From positions 248,001 through 312,000 of the forward strand of contig NZ_AP028934.1 in assembly GCF_036323475.1 (NCBI RefSeq): a DNA stretch of 64,000 nucleotides, given 5' to 3'. Shown piece after piece: positions 35,890 through 44,383 of this stretch. Source of the stretch: Solobacterium moorei (lineage in GTDB: Bacteria > Bacillota_I > Bacilli_A > Erysipelotrichales > Erysipelotrichaceae). The position numbers and the translations under genes are program-made. Position 1 is the first letter of the stretch. Each line of letters opens with the position of its first letter. The notes under the pieces were generated by a model, which was not told the DNA's origin, searched no databases, and saw only the letters and a program-made list of their open reading frames with translations.

Positions 35890-37302
35890 ATGAATGAGAA
35901 TCAAAAATTAGCACAGTTTATTCTAGAAAATGTAGGTGGAAAGGAGAATGTAGAGTCTGCTACGCACTGCATGACAAGATTGCGTTTAAAGTTAAAAGAT
36001 AATACAAAGGCGAATCGTACAAATCTAGATAATCATCCAGGTATCATTTCTACCCAGGTTGCAGAAGGAAAACTACAAGTGATTATTGGCACACAAGTAG
36101 GAGATGTTTACGAAGAGTTTATTAAACTTGTACATGTGGCAGAGGAAGTTCCACAAGAAGAGATAAAAGACAAAAATGTTCTAAATCGCTTTGCGGCATT
36201 GATTACGAAAATTGTGGTTCCATCATTAGGTGTTTTATGTGCTTGTGGAATCATTGCAGGTGTTAATTCAATTCTGCTATCAACTGGTGTGATTACGAGT
36301 GGGGATGGCACAAATATCCTATTATCTAGCTTGGGTAATGCATGCTTAACGTTCTTCCCAGTTATTTTAGGCTATACTAGTGCAACTGCATTTGGTATGG
36401 ATCCATTTATCGGTATGATTCTGGGTGCGTTTATGATTTATCCTGGTATAGCACAGACAATCAATGCAGGAGACCCATTATTTACACTGTTTGCAGGTAC
36501 CCCATTAGAAATGCCTGTATTCAAAACTTTCTTAGGAATTCCAATTATTTTCCCTGCAACAGGATATACATCAACAGTTATTCCTATTATGATGGTAAAC
36601 TTCTTGGCTTCTAAGATTGAAAAGATTTTAAAAGAAGTATTACCACGTGTAACAAGACAGTTCATGGTTCCTTTCTTTACAATTCTTTTTGCGGGAATCG
36701 TAGGTGTATTATTAGTTGGGCCAATCTCAATGATTATCCAGAACTTATTGCAGGCTGGATTAAACAGTTTGATTTCAACTTCTAAGATTTTAGCGTTTGC
36801 AGTAATTACACTGATTTATCAACCATTGGTTATTTTTGGTTTACATTGGCCATTAATTACTTTGGGAATTATGGAATTCGGCTCATTAGGAAATTCACTC
36901 ATTGTAGCTTCAATCTTTCCTGCAAGCTTTGCACATATGGCAGCTTGCTTTGCAGTATTCCTAAAGAGTAAAGATATTAAGACAAAGAATATTGCATTAC
37001 CTGCATTCTTGAGCGCATGCTTCTGCATTATTGAGCCTTCTATTTACGGCGTTACATTACCAGTTAAGAAGCGTTTTGGCTTCTGCATGATTGGTGGATT
37101 AGTAGGTGGTTTAATCTTGGCTTTATCAAATTCTCCAATGTATGCGATTAGTATGGGTGTAACAGGTGTTATGTCATTTATTAATCCAAATGCTCAGGGT
37201 ATCGGAGGACTAGTTTGGGCAGTTATTGCATGTATTGCTGCGATGCTAGTAACATTCACACTTACATTTGTTACATATCAAGATGCAAAGGAAGTGAAAT
37301 AA
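35890..37302 (+). CDS. PTS glucose/glucoside-type EIIBC
   Basis: The 470-residue protein has an N-terminal EIIB domain with phospho-cysteine in SATHCMTRLRL near residue 26, and an EIIC domain of about 10 helices ending near residue 465. No EIIA domain is attached, so it needs EIIA from elsewhere. EIIC motifs such as IIEPSIYGVTLP (near residue 380) are typical of the sucrose/glucoside group. AAGGGG precedes the start. The stop is directly followed by the ADP-ribosylglycohydrolase ATG. Confidence 0.92.
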   Translation: MNENQKLAQFILENVGGKENVESATHCMTRLRLKLKDNTKANRTNLDNHPGIISTQVAEGKLQVIIGTQVGDVYEEFIKLVHVAEEVPQEEIKDKNVLNRFAALITKIVVPSLGVLCACGIIAGVNSILLSTGVITSGDGTNILLSSLGNACLTFFPVILGYTSATAFGMDPFIGMILGAFMIYPGIAQTINAGDPLFTLFAGTPLEMPVFKTFLGIPIIFPATGYTSTVIPIMMVNFLASKIEKILKEVLPRVTRQFMVPFFTILFAGIVGVLLVGPISMIIQNLLQAGLNSLISTSKILAFAVITLIYQPLVIFGLHWPLITLGIMEFGSLGNSLIVASIFPASFAHMAACFAVFLKSKDIKTKNIALPAFLSACFCIIEPSIYGVTLPVKKRFGFCMIGGLVGGLILALSNSPMYAISMGVTGVMSFINPNAQGIGGLVWAVIACIAAMLVTFTLTFVTYQDAKEVK

Positions 37303-38295
37303 ATGAGTTTATCTCGCAGAGATAAAATATATGGTTTGCTTTTTGGCTGTGCTTACGGTGATGCGATGGGTATGCCATCTGAAATGATGTGCCGAAAGAT
37401 ATTGGACGAAACATTCCCTGATGGTATCCATGCATTATTACCATCTTCAAAGAATGATTTCTTCAAACGAAAATTCAAAGCAGGTGAGGTAACGGATGAT
37501 ACTGTTAATACCTTACTGGTATGTGATTCAATCATTGAAGAAGGACAATTTGATACGGAATTATACCTTCATAAATTGATGCGATGGGCAGACGAAAATC
37601 CAGAAAAGAATGCTAGTCAAATTGGGCCGTCTACTTCAAAAGCTCTTGATTTATTACGCGTTGGTAAAAGTTATGTAGAATCTGGAAAATATGGAACAAC
37701 AAATGGCTCTGCCATGAAAGTTAGTCCACTCGGGATTTTGCATGATTATCATGACATAGAAGGTTTAGTAGATGATGTTTGTAAACTATGCCTCCCAACA
37801 CACAATACAAGTATTGCGATTGCAGGTGCGAGTGTTGTCGCAACTCTATCTAGTTATGCTTTGCGACATGAATATGATGAAGAAGAAATTTGGACACTAA
37901 CAAAACGAGCAATTGAAGAGGGAATGAAACATGGAAATCAACTCCCATCACCATCGTTGTTAAAGAGACTTGATTTAGTTCAACAAGATATTATGACATT
38001 ATCTGAGAAAGAGGTTCTTGAGAAGCTTGAGACAGTGTATGGTGTTGGCTTTGAGACAATTGAAACAATTCCGGCTGTATTTACGATGATTGTCCTGAGT
38101 AAAGGAAATCCTATGAAGTCTGCTTGGTTATCAGCCAATATTGCAGGGGATAGTGATACGATTGGTTCTATATCCACTGCTATCTGTGGAGCGTTTCATC
38201 CGGAATTTAATAGTTTAGATATCAAACACATTGAGGAAGTCAATGGAATTAATTTTAAAGCATATGTAGATGGATTAGAAAAAGTATTTAAATAA
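37303..38295 (+). CDS. ADP-ribosylglycohydrolase family protein
   Basis: The 330-residue protein has the family motifs for two metal ions: GCAYGDAMGMP near residue 15, EVTDDTVNT near 63, GTTNGSAMKVSPLG near 128, PTHNTSIAIAGA near 165 and AGDSDTIGS near 284. It should hydrolyse an N- or O-glycosidic ADP-ribose-like bond. Its ATG follows the EIIBC stop with no gap, so it is part of the PTS operon. In this setting a phosphorylated ribosyl or glycosyl compound imported by the PTS is a plausible substrate, but this is inference. Confidence 0.88.
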   Translation: MSLSRRDKIYGLLFGCAYGDAMGMPSEMMCRKILDETFPDGIHALLPSSKNDFFKRKFKAGEVTDDTVNTLLVCDSIIEEGQFDTELYLHKLMRWADENPEKNASQIGPSTSKALDLLRVGKSYVESGKYGTTNGSAMKVSPLGILHDYHDIEGLVDDVCKLCLPTHNTSIAIAGASVVATLSSYALRHEYDEEEIWTLTKRAIEEGMKHGNQLPSPSLLKRLDLVQQDIMTLSEKEVLEKLETVYGVGFETIETIPAVFTMIVLSKGNPMKSAWLSANIAGDSDTIGSISTAICGAFHPEFNSLDIKHIEEVNGINFKAYVDGLEKVFK

Positions 38296-38300
38296 GTATT

Positions 38301-38333
38301 AAAAGGACTCCAATATGATATTGAAGTCCTTTT
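38301..38333 (+). terminator. Terminator of the LicT/PTS operon
   Basis: A long stem (AAAAGGACT with AGTCCTTTT, continuing through CAATAT and ATATTG) closes on a single-base loop, with a T-rich end. A tRNA gene follows on the opposite strand. Confidence 0.8.
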
Positions 38334-38336
38334 CAA

Positions 38337-38420
38337 TGGTGCGGATAACAGGAATCGAACCTGCACTCCGAAGGAACTAGATCCTAAATCTAGCGCGTCT
38401 GCCAGTTCCGCCATATCCGC
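38337..38420 (-). tRNA. tRNA-Leu (TAG anticodon)
   Basis: On the minus strand the acceptor strand GCGGATA pairs with TATCCGC; the anticodon stem CTAGA/TCTAG carries loop TTTAGGA, so the anticodon is TAG (reads CUA). A variable arm typical of Leu is present. The 3' CCA is encoded at 38339-38337. The total length is 84 bases. Confidence 0.95.
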
Positions 38421-38458
38421 GTGCTAGATAATAATAGCAGAATAGTTAGACGATGAAA

Positions 38459-38486
38459 AGCATAAAATGATTAATTCGCTGATTGC
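38459..38486 (+). repeat. 28-bp direct repeat, left copy (target duplication)
   Basis: The same 28 bases occur at 40016-40043, flanking the ISNCY-type insertion. Long duplications of this kind are known for IS1202-like elements. The right copy includes the stop codon of the esterase gene, so it marks the original target. Confidence 0.85.
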
Positions 38487-40015
38487 TCTGAATCGAAGTT
38501 GATATTGTCTTAATGAACCGAAAGGGAAAATGCCCCATTTATAGAAAGGAATTGTTATGATTCATTCCATTAGATTGGATTGAATATGAAAAAGATTATA
38601 TTAACCCCTATGGAAGAAAACAAATACAACATTATTAAAGAACTGGTTGATCATTCTGGCAATAAACGCCGTGCGGCATTAAAACTAAATTGTTCTATTC
38701 GTACTATCAACCGCCTGATTACACGTTATAAGTCTGAAGGCAAATCCTCATTTTCACATGGTAATCGTGGACGATTACCATCAAACACATTCTCACTGGA
38801 AACGAAAAACAAAATCATTGAACTCTATCTTAACGAGTATCTTGATGCCAACATCACTCATTTCAGTGAAATCGTCCAGATGGACCTCGGCATCTCCATC
38901 AGTGACACCACTATTAGAAACTGGTTATCAGAACACGATGTCTTGTCCCCAAAGGCCCATCGAAAAACCAAGAAACAATTAAAGGAACGTTTGACAAAAC
39001 GATTAGACCAAACAACATCTACAAAGGCCAGAAACGCAATCAATGAACAAATCGAATCAATTGAAGATGATACGCCTCATTCACGAAGATCTAGATCCAA
39101 ATATATGGGAGAGATGATTCAAATGGACGCTTCAAGCTACGAATGGATTCCTGGCGAGATATGGCATCTACACCTAGCTGTAGATGATGCGACCGGTACT
39201 GCTGTTGGAGCCTACTTTGATATACAGGAGACCCTATGTGGCTATTACAACGTTTTCCATCAGATACTAGTCGACTATGGCATACCCGCTCTATTCTATA
39301 CGGATAAACGAACCGTATTTGAATACAGAAAGAAAACCAAGGCCTTCGACGACGAGGATACCTTCACACAGTTCTCCTACGCCTGCCATAACCTTGGTGT
39401 CGAAATCAAAACAACGAGCATCGCACAAGCCAAAGGACGCATCGAACGTCTCAACCAGACTTTCCAATCACGTTTGCCAGTTGAACTTAGACGTGCTCGT
39501 ATTACTTGTATGGCGGACGCGAATAAGTTCCTAAAATCCTACCTAAAGGAATTCAATGCAAGGTTCGCCCTACACTTGAATAGTACCAATTCTGTATTTG
39601 AAGTACAACCAGATATAGAAACAATCAATCAAACATTGGCAATCATTTCATCGAGAATAGTCGATCAAGGCAACTGTATCAAGTTCAAAAACAAGTATTG
39701 GATGGCCTATGACAAGGAACACAATAGAATTCCACTAAGACCTAAGATGGAGGTATTGGTTATTGAATCATTTGATCAAAAGATCTTTGTCAATGCGATG
39801 GATACACTATACATCTTAGAAGAAGTACAAGTGTTTGAAGAAAATTCGGGTGAGTTCGATAATATCATTGAAACTCCTGAGAAAAAGAAAGTATATATTC
39901 CGCCGATATCTCACCCTTGGAGGAAGTATTCATATCAATTATTTACAAAAAAGCAGAACTATTATAGCTCCGCTAATGTTCGTTAATTTTTAAGACATTT
40001 TCATTTTTGGTTGAC
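38487..40015 (+). mobile_element. IS1202-like (ISNCY family) insertion sequence
   Basis: The element carries one transposase gene (38586-39986). Its ends form an imperfect inverted repeat of about 30 bases (about 21 matched), with the most conserved part being TGTCTTAA. It is flanked by the 28-bp direct repeat at 38459 and 40016. The exact ends could shift by 3-4 bases because the repeat and element ends share AGC/GCA. It inserted between tRNA-Leu and the esterase gene and broke no coding sequence. Confidence 0.85.
38586..39986 (+). CDS. ISNCY/IS1202-family transposase
   Basis: The 466-residue protein has an N-terminal helix-turn-helix (KRRAALKLNCSIRTINRLIT near residue 28), a linker with a charged region, and an integrase-like DDE core with MIQMDASSYEW near residue 177, FYTDKRTVFEY near 240 and KGRIERLNQTFQ near 285 for the third acidic residue. 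The frame is intact, so the element could be active. Start 38586 is used; an ATG two codons earlier at 38580 is also possible. Confidence 0.9.
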   Translation: MKKIILTPMEENKYNIIKELVDHSGNKRRAALKLNCSIRTINRLITRYKSEGKSSFSHGNRGRLPSNTFSLETKNKIIELYLNEYLDANITHFSEIVQMDLGISISDTTIRNWLSEHDVLSPKAHRKTKKQLKERLTKRLDQTTSTKARNAINEQIESIEDDTPHSRRSRSKYMGEMIQMDASSYEWIPGEIWHLHLAVDDATGTAVGAYFDIQETLCGYYNVFHQILVDYGIPALFYTDKRTVFEYRKKTKAFDDEDTFTQFSYACHNLGVEIKTTSIAQAKGRIERLNQTFQSRLPVELRRARITCMADANKFLKSYLKEFNARFALHLNSTNSVFEVQPDIETINQTLAIISSRIVDQGNCIKFKNKYWMAYDKEHNRIPLRPKMEVLVIESFDQKIFVNAMDTLYILEEVQVFEENSGEFDNIIETPEKKKVYIPPISHPWRKYSYQLFTKKQNYYSSANVR

Positions 40016-40043
40016 AGCATAAAATGATTAATTCGCTGATTGC
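40016..40043 (+). repeat. 28-bp direct repeat, right copy
   Basis: It is identical to 38459-38486. The esterase stop codon (40028-40030) lies inside it. Confidence 0.85.
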
Positions 40044-40789
40044 GCGTTAATTAACTGGTTCACATAGTATGGGAATTGCTTCTCCCACCATGGCCAATCG
40101 TGGCTGACGTCGAATCCCCAGTACTCTACATGAGCAGGGATATTCTTATATTTAAGTAGTTCTTCTAAGCGACGGGTGTCCTCTAACATTGGATGTTCCC
40201 AAGCGCCCTGTCCACAACAGATATAAATCTGTTTCTGACGGTATTTTTCAACGTATGGATGATCATAGTGCATACCATTGATGAAGTCGTTTGGGGAATT
40301 TTGATAGATGATTTCGTCGCTGTAGGAGCCAAAGAATGGGTAGGTACTATATACACCAGATAAACAAATACATCCTGCAAATAAGTCCGGCATACGAAAC
40401 AAGATATTGAGTGCGTGATAAGCACCTAGTGAGCACCCGGTTGTGTAGACTTTACTTTCTCTTTGGCTTGGATATAAGTCACGGAATAGTGGTAAGAGCT
40501 CTTGGTAAATGTAATTGAAATATGCTTCGTGCGCACTGATGCGATCATTGATGTTTTTCCATTCTGCAGACCAAGATTCTCCATCAATGGAATCACAGCA
40601 TAGTACCATGACTTTTCCTTGATCAATTTGATAGGAAATGGATTGGATTAGGTTACGGTTTTCATAGTCGTAGAATCTTCCATCTTGTGATGGAAAGGCA
40701 AGTAGTAAAATGCCTGCATGACCAAAAACCTTGAATTCCATTTCTCGGTTTAGATAATTACTATAGCTCTTGTGGTAGTTTATCTGCAT
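40028..40789 (-). CDS. Putative esterase (alpha/beta hydrolase, PF00756-like)
   Basis: The 253-residue protein has the nucleophile elbow GCSLGAYHAL near residue 117, and a late histidine in DVSHDWPWWEKQ that fits the catalytic triad; acidic partners are present between them. This set is typical of the esterase-D/antigen-85 type hydrolases. There is no signal peptide. Its start overlaps the end of the ATP-grasp gene by 29 bases, so the two proteins probably act in one pathway. An IS lies directly behind its stop. Confidence 0.82.
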   Translation of the reverse strand: MQINYHKSYSNYLNREMEFKVFGHAGILLLAFPSQDGRFYDYENRNLIQSISYQIDQGKVMVLCCDSIDGESWSAEWKNINDRISAHEAYFNYIYQELLPLFRDLYPSQRESKVYTTGCSLGAYHALNILFRMPDLFAGCICLSGVYSTYPFFGSYSDEIIYQNSPNDFINGMHYDHPYVEKYRQKQIYICCGQGAWEHPMLEDTRRLEELLKYKNIPAHVEYWGFDVSHDWPWWEKQFPYYVNQLINAQSAN

Positions 40790-41990
40790 GTGGCTTCACT
40801 TCCTTTTCCGTCACAAAATCAACAAACTCATGTAGTTCCTTCATTGTTTTAAAGCGGGCAACGTAGAATTCATTACCCATCGCTGCATCTAGCACCTGTG
40901 GCATTCTTTCATGCATGACGATGTTTGCGCCAAAGCGTTGGAAGATTTCAAGGCCGGAATGTGCGTAATGGCTACCGTCACGCAAACCTACATATACACA
41001 GTGATAGATAGGATGTGGCGATACCATATTCTGTACATGCATGCACATTTTTGCATAGATCATGTAGATGTTAATATCTTGCGAGTAGTTGATCATGTCT
41101 GTCATGTATCCACCTGGTGGACGCATGTTTACTTCTAGACCGATTAAATCACCTTTCTTACCAAGTCCTTCTTTATCTTCTGTCATACGGAAGTACTCTG
41201 TATGGAAGAAGCGTGAGCGAAGATCGAAGGCGTGGATGAGTCGTTCACCCATCTGGTTTAGATCTTTTGGTATGTCAATTTCATTCCAAAATACACAATC
41301 TGTCTTCCCGTTTACGATTTCCATGACTGGGTTTGGAAATATGTGGCATGTACGATAAACGATTTTGTTGTTTTCGTCTACAATGCCATCGAATGACAGG
41401 ATATATCCTGGAACATATTCTTCCATGATATATTCATGTGGCATTTGGATTTTATAGAAGTCTTCTAGTTCGCCATCATTGCAAATCTTCCAAGTTGCAC
41501 TAGAACCTACACCATTGTTTGGCTTTACAACAACAGGATAGCCTACTTTAGAGATGAATTCTTTACCAGCTTCTAAAGTGGATACGATGTGATAGCGTGC
41601 GGTTGGTACATTTGCCTTGTGATAGTATGCCTTCATTTCAGATTTTAGCTTATAGTGCACAACATCATCTGCTTTATCACCGGTGGTAATATTAAAGTCC
41701 TGACGTAGTTTTGCGTCTTGAAATAACCAATACTCATTATTGGACTCTAGCCAGTCAATTTTGCCATAACGATGCGCAAACCATGCGACTGCACGATATA
41801 CCTCATCATAGTTTTCTAGAGAACTTACTTGATAGTAATCATCAAAAGCTGACTTTTGTACGTCGCTTAAAGAGTTATAATTTGCATCACTGATTGCGAG
41901 GGAACGACCACCTAATTGTTTCCAAGCGAGTGGGAATTGATAATATGTCTTAGGAAAATTAGGGGAAATAAAGATAAAGTTTTTTTGCAT
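40761..41990 (-). CDS. ATP-grasp domain protein (carboxylate-amine ligase type)
   Basis: The 409-residue protein has the ATP-grasp motifs PVVVKPNNGVGSSATWKI (near residue 140) for the phosphate loop, EEYVPGYILSFDGIVD for the adenine side, and GLEVNMRPPGGYMTDM near residue 280 for Mg2+. Such ligases join an acid to an amine using ATP. ATG 41990 has GCAGGTG upstream and is the natural start. The overlap with the esterase gene suggests joint production or processing of a small peptide-like compound. The product is unknown. Confidence 0.82.
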   Translation of the reverse strand: MQKNFIFISPNFPKTYYQFPLAWKQLGGRSLAISDANYNSLSDVQKSAFDDYYQVSSLENYDEVYRAVAWFAHRYGKIDWLESNNEYWLFQDAKLRQDFNITTGDKADDVVHYKLKSEMKAYYHKANVPTARYHIVSTLEAGKEFISKVGYPVVVKPNNGVGSSATWKICNDGELEDFYKIQMPHEYIMEEYVPGYILSFDGIVDENNKIVYRTCHIFPNPVMEIVNGKTDCVFWNEIDIPKDLNQMGERLIHAFDLRSRFFHTEYFRMTEDKEGLGKKGDLIGLEVNMRPPGGYMTDMINYSQDINIYMIYAKMCMHVQNMVSPHPIYHCVYVGLRDGSHYAHSGLEIFQRFGANIVMHERMPQVLDAAMGNEFYVARFKTMKELHEFVDFVTEKEVKPHADKLPQEL

Positions 41991-42098
41991 AATATTCACC
42001 TGCTTCGTGATGATTTTAACATATTTTAGAGTATAAAGATGAAGAAGGCACATACTTTTTCGCTAGAAAGTTTATAATAGTAACAGGAGGTATTTATA

Positions 42099-42545
42099 AT
42101 GGGCGAGCTATTAGTACAATTACGAAAAGATAATATGAAGGCAATGAAGGAACATGACACTCTGACTAAGGGTGTATTGAGCCTTGTGATTTCCGCAATT
42201 ACACTTGCGGAGAAGGAAGCTGGTCATACGTTAGAGAAGAATGATGAGCTAGCGTATATTCAACGTGAAATCAAACAGACAAATGAAACGATTGAGAGTA
42301 TTCCTGAAAATCGTGCAGATTTAAAGGAGGAGGCACAAAAGAAGCTGGCATTACTTTCTTCTTACTTACCAAAGCAGTTAACAGAAGAAGAGATTCAGCA
42401 AATCATCGAAGGAATCTTGCAAGAGAAGGGCTTAGAGCCTCTGAAACGTAATCAAGGTCCTGTGATGAGGGAGATTCTTGATAAGTACAAGGGTCAAACG
42501 GACGGTAAGACTGTTAACCGTATTCTCAGCACAATCTTGCATTAA
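42099..42545 (+). CDS. yqeY: GatB/YqeY domain-containing protein
   Basis: The 148-residue protein is a short YqeY: an N-terminal helical part (KAMKEHDTLTKGVLSLVISA) and the C-terminal tail-like domain related to GatB (ILQEKG...MREILDKYKGQTDGKTVNRI). Such domains help tRNA-dependent amidotransferases bind tRNA; the standalone role is not settled. AGGAGG precedes the start. Confidence 0.88.
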   Translation: MGELLVQLRKDNMKAMKEHDTLTKGVLSLVISAITLAEKEAGHTLEKNDELAYIQREIKQTNETIESIPENRADLKEEAQKKLALLSSYLPKQLTEEEIQQIIEGILQEKGLEPLKRNQGPVMREILDKYKGQTDGKTVNRILSTILH

Positions 42546-42568
42546 AAACAAGTAACTTTCGTTACTTG
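42544..42568 (-). terminator. Terminator of tcdA, overlapping its stop codon
   Basis: CAAGTAAC pairs with GTTACTTG around a 4-base loop and TTTTT follows on the minus strand. It overlaps the tcdA stop and also closes the convergent yqeY gene. Confidence 0.75.
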
Positions 42569-43299
42569 CGATTGTTTGGATCAAAATTTGTAATTTGTCG
42601 AACAACTTCGGCAGCTAATGTAATACCTGCAACAGGTGGAACGAAGGCGGTGGAACCTGGAATACTCCATTTCACTGCTTTTTCTTGTTCCTCATCGGAA
42701 TATTCAATTGGTTTGATTGGGGCTTCTGTTGAGCAACATACTTGTAAGTCTTTGATGTTACGCACACGTAATTCATGGCGCATGACTTTTGCCAGTGGAT
42801 CATTTTTTGTAGCGTAGATATCCATTACGCAGACTTTCGTTGGATCGAAGCGATTGCCACATCCCATTGCAGAGATGATAGGAACATCTAAGCTTTTTGC
42901 GGTTACGATTAAATCAATCTTAGCGGTAACGTTATCGATAGCATCGATGATATAGTCATATTGGCTAAGATCAAACTGATCTTTGGTTTCTGGTAAATAG
43001 AAGATAGGTAGAGCATTCACGATAGTATCTGGACTGATTGTGTGGATGCGCTCTTTCATCACATTTACTTTGTATTGGTCGATGGTTGCGTCGGTTGCGA
43101 TGAGCTGTCGGTTAATATTGGTGAGTGAAACCGTATCATGGTCGACGATGTCGATTTTACCAATCCCACTACGTGCTAAAGCCTCGATGGCGTAACTACC
43201 AACTCCACCAACGCCAAATACGATGACGTGCGCTCGTTGTATTTTATGTAGTGCGTCTCTTCCAATGACGCGTTGAGTTCTAGAAAAACGATTGATCAT
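42562..43299 (-). CDS. tcdA: tRNA threonylcarbamoyladenosine dehydratase (TcdA/YgdL-type)
   Basis: The 245-residue E1-like protein begins NRFSRTQRVIGRDALHKIQ, has the ATP motif GVGGVGSYAIEALARSGIG and DHDTVSLTNINRQL, and MGCGNRFDPTKV. These are close to TcdA, which cyclises t6A in tRNA to ct6A. ATG 43299 (GCGAGGT upstream) is chosen although the frame is open for about 95 codons more; the upstream part overlaps the ybaK gene and has no conserved content. Confidence 0.88.
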   Translation of the reverse strand: MINRFSRTQRVIGRDALHKIQRAHVIVFGVGGVGSYAIEALARSGIGKIDIVDHDTVSLTNINRQLIATDATIDQYKVNVMKERIHTISPDTIVNALPIFYLPETKDQFDLSQYDYIIDAIDNVTAKIDLIVTAKSLDVPIISAMGCGNRFDPTKVCVMDIYATKNDPLAKVMRHELRVRNIKDLQVCCSTEAPIKPIEYSDEEQEKAVKWSIPGSTAFVPPVAGITLAAEVVRQITNFDPNNRK

Positions 43300-43398
43300 G
43301 GTTATACCTCGCAGTTTATTGTAACGTAAATTTAATATGGATGGAACGTATCTGCAATGGTTTATAAATTGGTGTAAAATAGTGGCGAGGTCAAAAAT

Positions 43399-43881
43399 AT
43401 GGCAAAAAAAGAAGTGAAGACAAATGTGATGCGTATTTTGGATACAGAAGGAATTACGTATCAGGAACATACCTATGATATCAGTGATGATTTGATTGAT
43501 GGTGTCTCTGTCGCACAAAAGTGTGGAGAAGATCCAGAACAGGTCTTTAAGACACTGGTAACGAAGGGTGATGATGGCAATCACTATGTATTGGTGATTC
43601 CAGTGAAAGAGAAGCTAGATTTAAAGGCTTGTGCACGTGCGGTCGGTGTTAAGAGTGTGGCGATGTTACCACAGAAGGAGTTGTTCAAGACAACCGGTTA
43701 TGTACATGGTGGTTGTTCACCAATTGGAATGAAGAAATTATTTGTAACAGTCTATGATGAAACGATCGTATTGTTTGATACGATTCTTGTCTCAGGTGGT
43801 AAGGTTGGTACACAGATTGAAATTGCGCCTGATGATATTATCAAGATTACTGAAGGTAAGGTTGCAGGTTTAACACAATAA
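43399..43881 (+). CDS. ybaK: Cys-tRNA(Pro) deacylase YbaK/EbsC
   Basis: The 160-residue protein has the YbaK pattern: KTNVMRILDTEGITYQEHTY, VFKTLVTKGDD with the conserved lysine, and GYVHGGCSPIGMKK. It removes cysteine wrongly attached to tRNA-Pro. GCGAGGT is seen upstream. It is a single gene, divergent from tcdA. Confidence 0.92.
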   Translation: MAKKEVKTNVMRILDTEGITYQEHTYDISDDLIDGVSVAQKCGEDPEQVFKTLVTKGDDGNHYVLVIPVKEKLDLKACARAVGVKSVAMLPQKELFKTTGYVHGGCSPIGMKKLFVTVYDETIVLFDTILVSGGKVGTQIEIAPDDIIKITEGKVAGLTQ

Positions 43882-43885
43882 AGAA

Positions 43886-43918
43886 AAGTAGAGAACCTAT
43901 TTGGTTTTCCACTTGTTT
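43886..43918. terminator. Bidirectional terminator between ybaK and vanZ-like gene
   Basis: AAGT and GAGAACC pair with GGTTTTC and ACTT around a 5-base loop, with T-rich tail on one side and A-rich on the other. It overlaps the stop of the minus-strand VanZ-like gene. Confidence 0.6.
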
Positions 43919-44340
43919 ATGAGATACATGATTAAAAATCCAAAGCTATATCCACACATGTCGATGAAACAGTCACGCAATTCGGCTGATCTTCCAGGCG
44001 TGAAGTATTGAATACCTTCATCGATAAGCGGTGTTAACACCATCCATAGGATGATGACTAGCCTCTGTCTGCGCTCTTGGATGGTATATGAACTAACAGT
44101 CGATACCAAGATGCCAAGTAGAGTGTATTCGCTAAAATGTGCAAATTTACGGATGAGTGTATGGAATAATTGAAATGGCATGAAATGTAGAAATTGCAAG
44201 CAATCATAGATGCGATAGCTCAATGTTTGACTCAGATTTGCGGAGACTTTTCCGGTTTGTGCTGAGTTATGAAATATCCAAAGTGTATATGCGATTACGA
44301 TAGTCCAAAGGATTATGTTTTTTATACGGTTATCTTTCAT
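43897..44340 (-). CDS. VanZ-family membrane protein
   Basis: The 147-residue membrane protein has four helices and the VanZ pattern: IRKFAHFSEYTLLG near residue 64 and DEGIQYFTPGRSAELRDC near residue 106. VanZ-like proteins contribute to resistance to some glycopeptides and to cell-envelope homeostasis in some species; here no van cluster is present, so a general membrane role is more likely. Confidence 0.88.
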   Translation of the reverse strand: MKDNRIKNIILWTIVIAYTLWIFHNSAQTGKVSANLSQTLSYRIYDCLQFLHFMPFQLFHTLIRKFAHFSEYTLLGILVSTVSSYTIQERRQRLVIILWMVLTPLIDEGIQYFTPGRSAELRDCFIDMCGYSFGFLIMYLINKWKTK

Positions 44341-44367
44341 TAGTCATTCTCCATATCGTAGTACCTA

Positions 44368-44376
44368 TGATATAAT
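44368..44376 (+). promoter_or_regulatory. Extended -10 promoter directly before the yitT-like start codon
   Basis: TGATATAAT is a perfect extended -10 (TGnTATAAT). The ATG at 44384 is only eight bases beyond it, so transcription should begin at or next to the start codon. No clear -35 and no ribosome binding site are seen. Confidence 0.6.
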
Positions 44377-44383
44377 ACCTTCC

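Noticed and set aside
43300-43584. Upstream extension of tcdA
   Set aside because: It overlaps ybaK on the other strand, has no ribosome binding site and is not conserved-looking; ATG 43299 fits TcdA.
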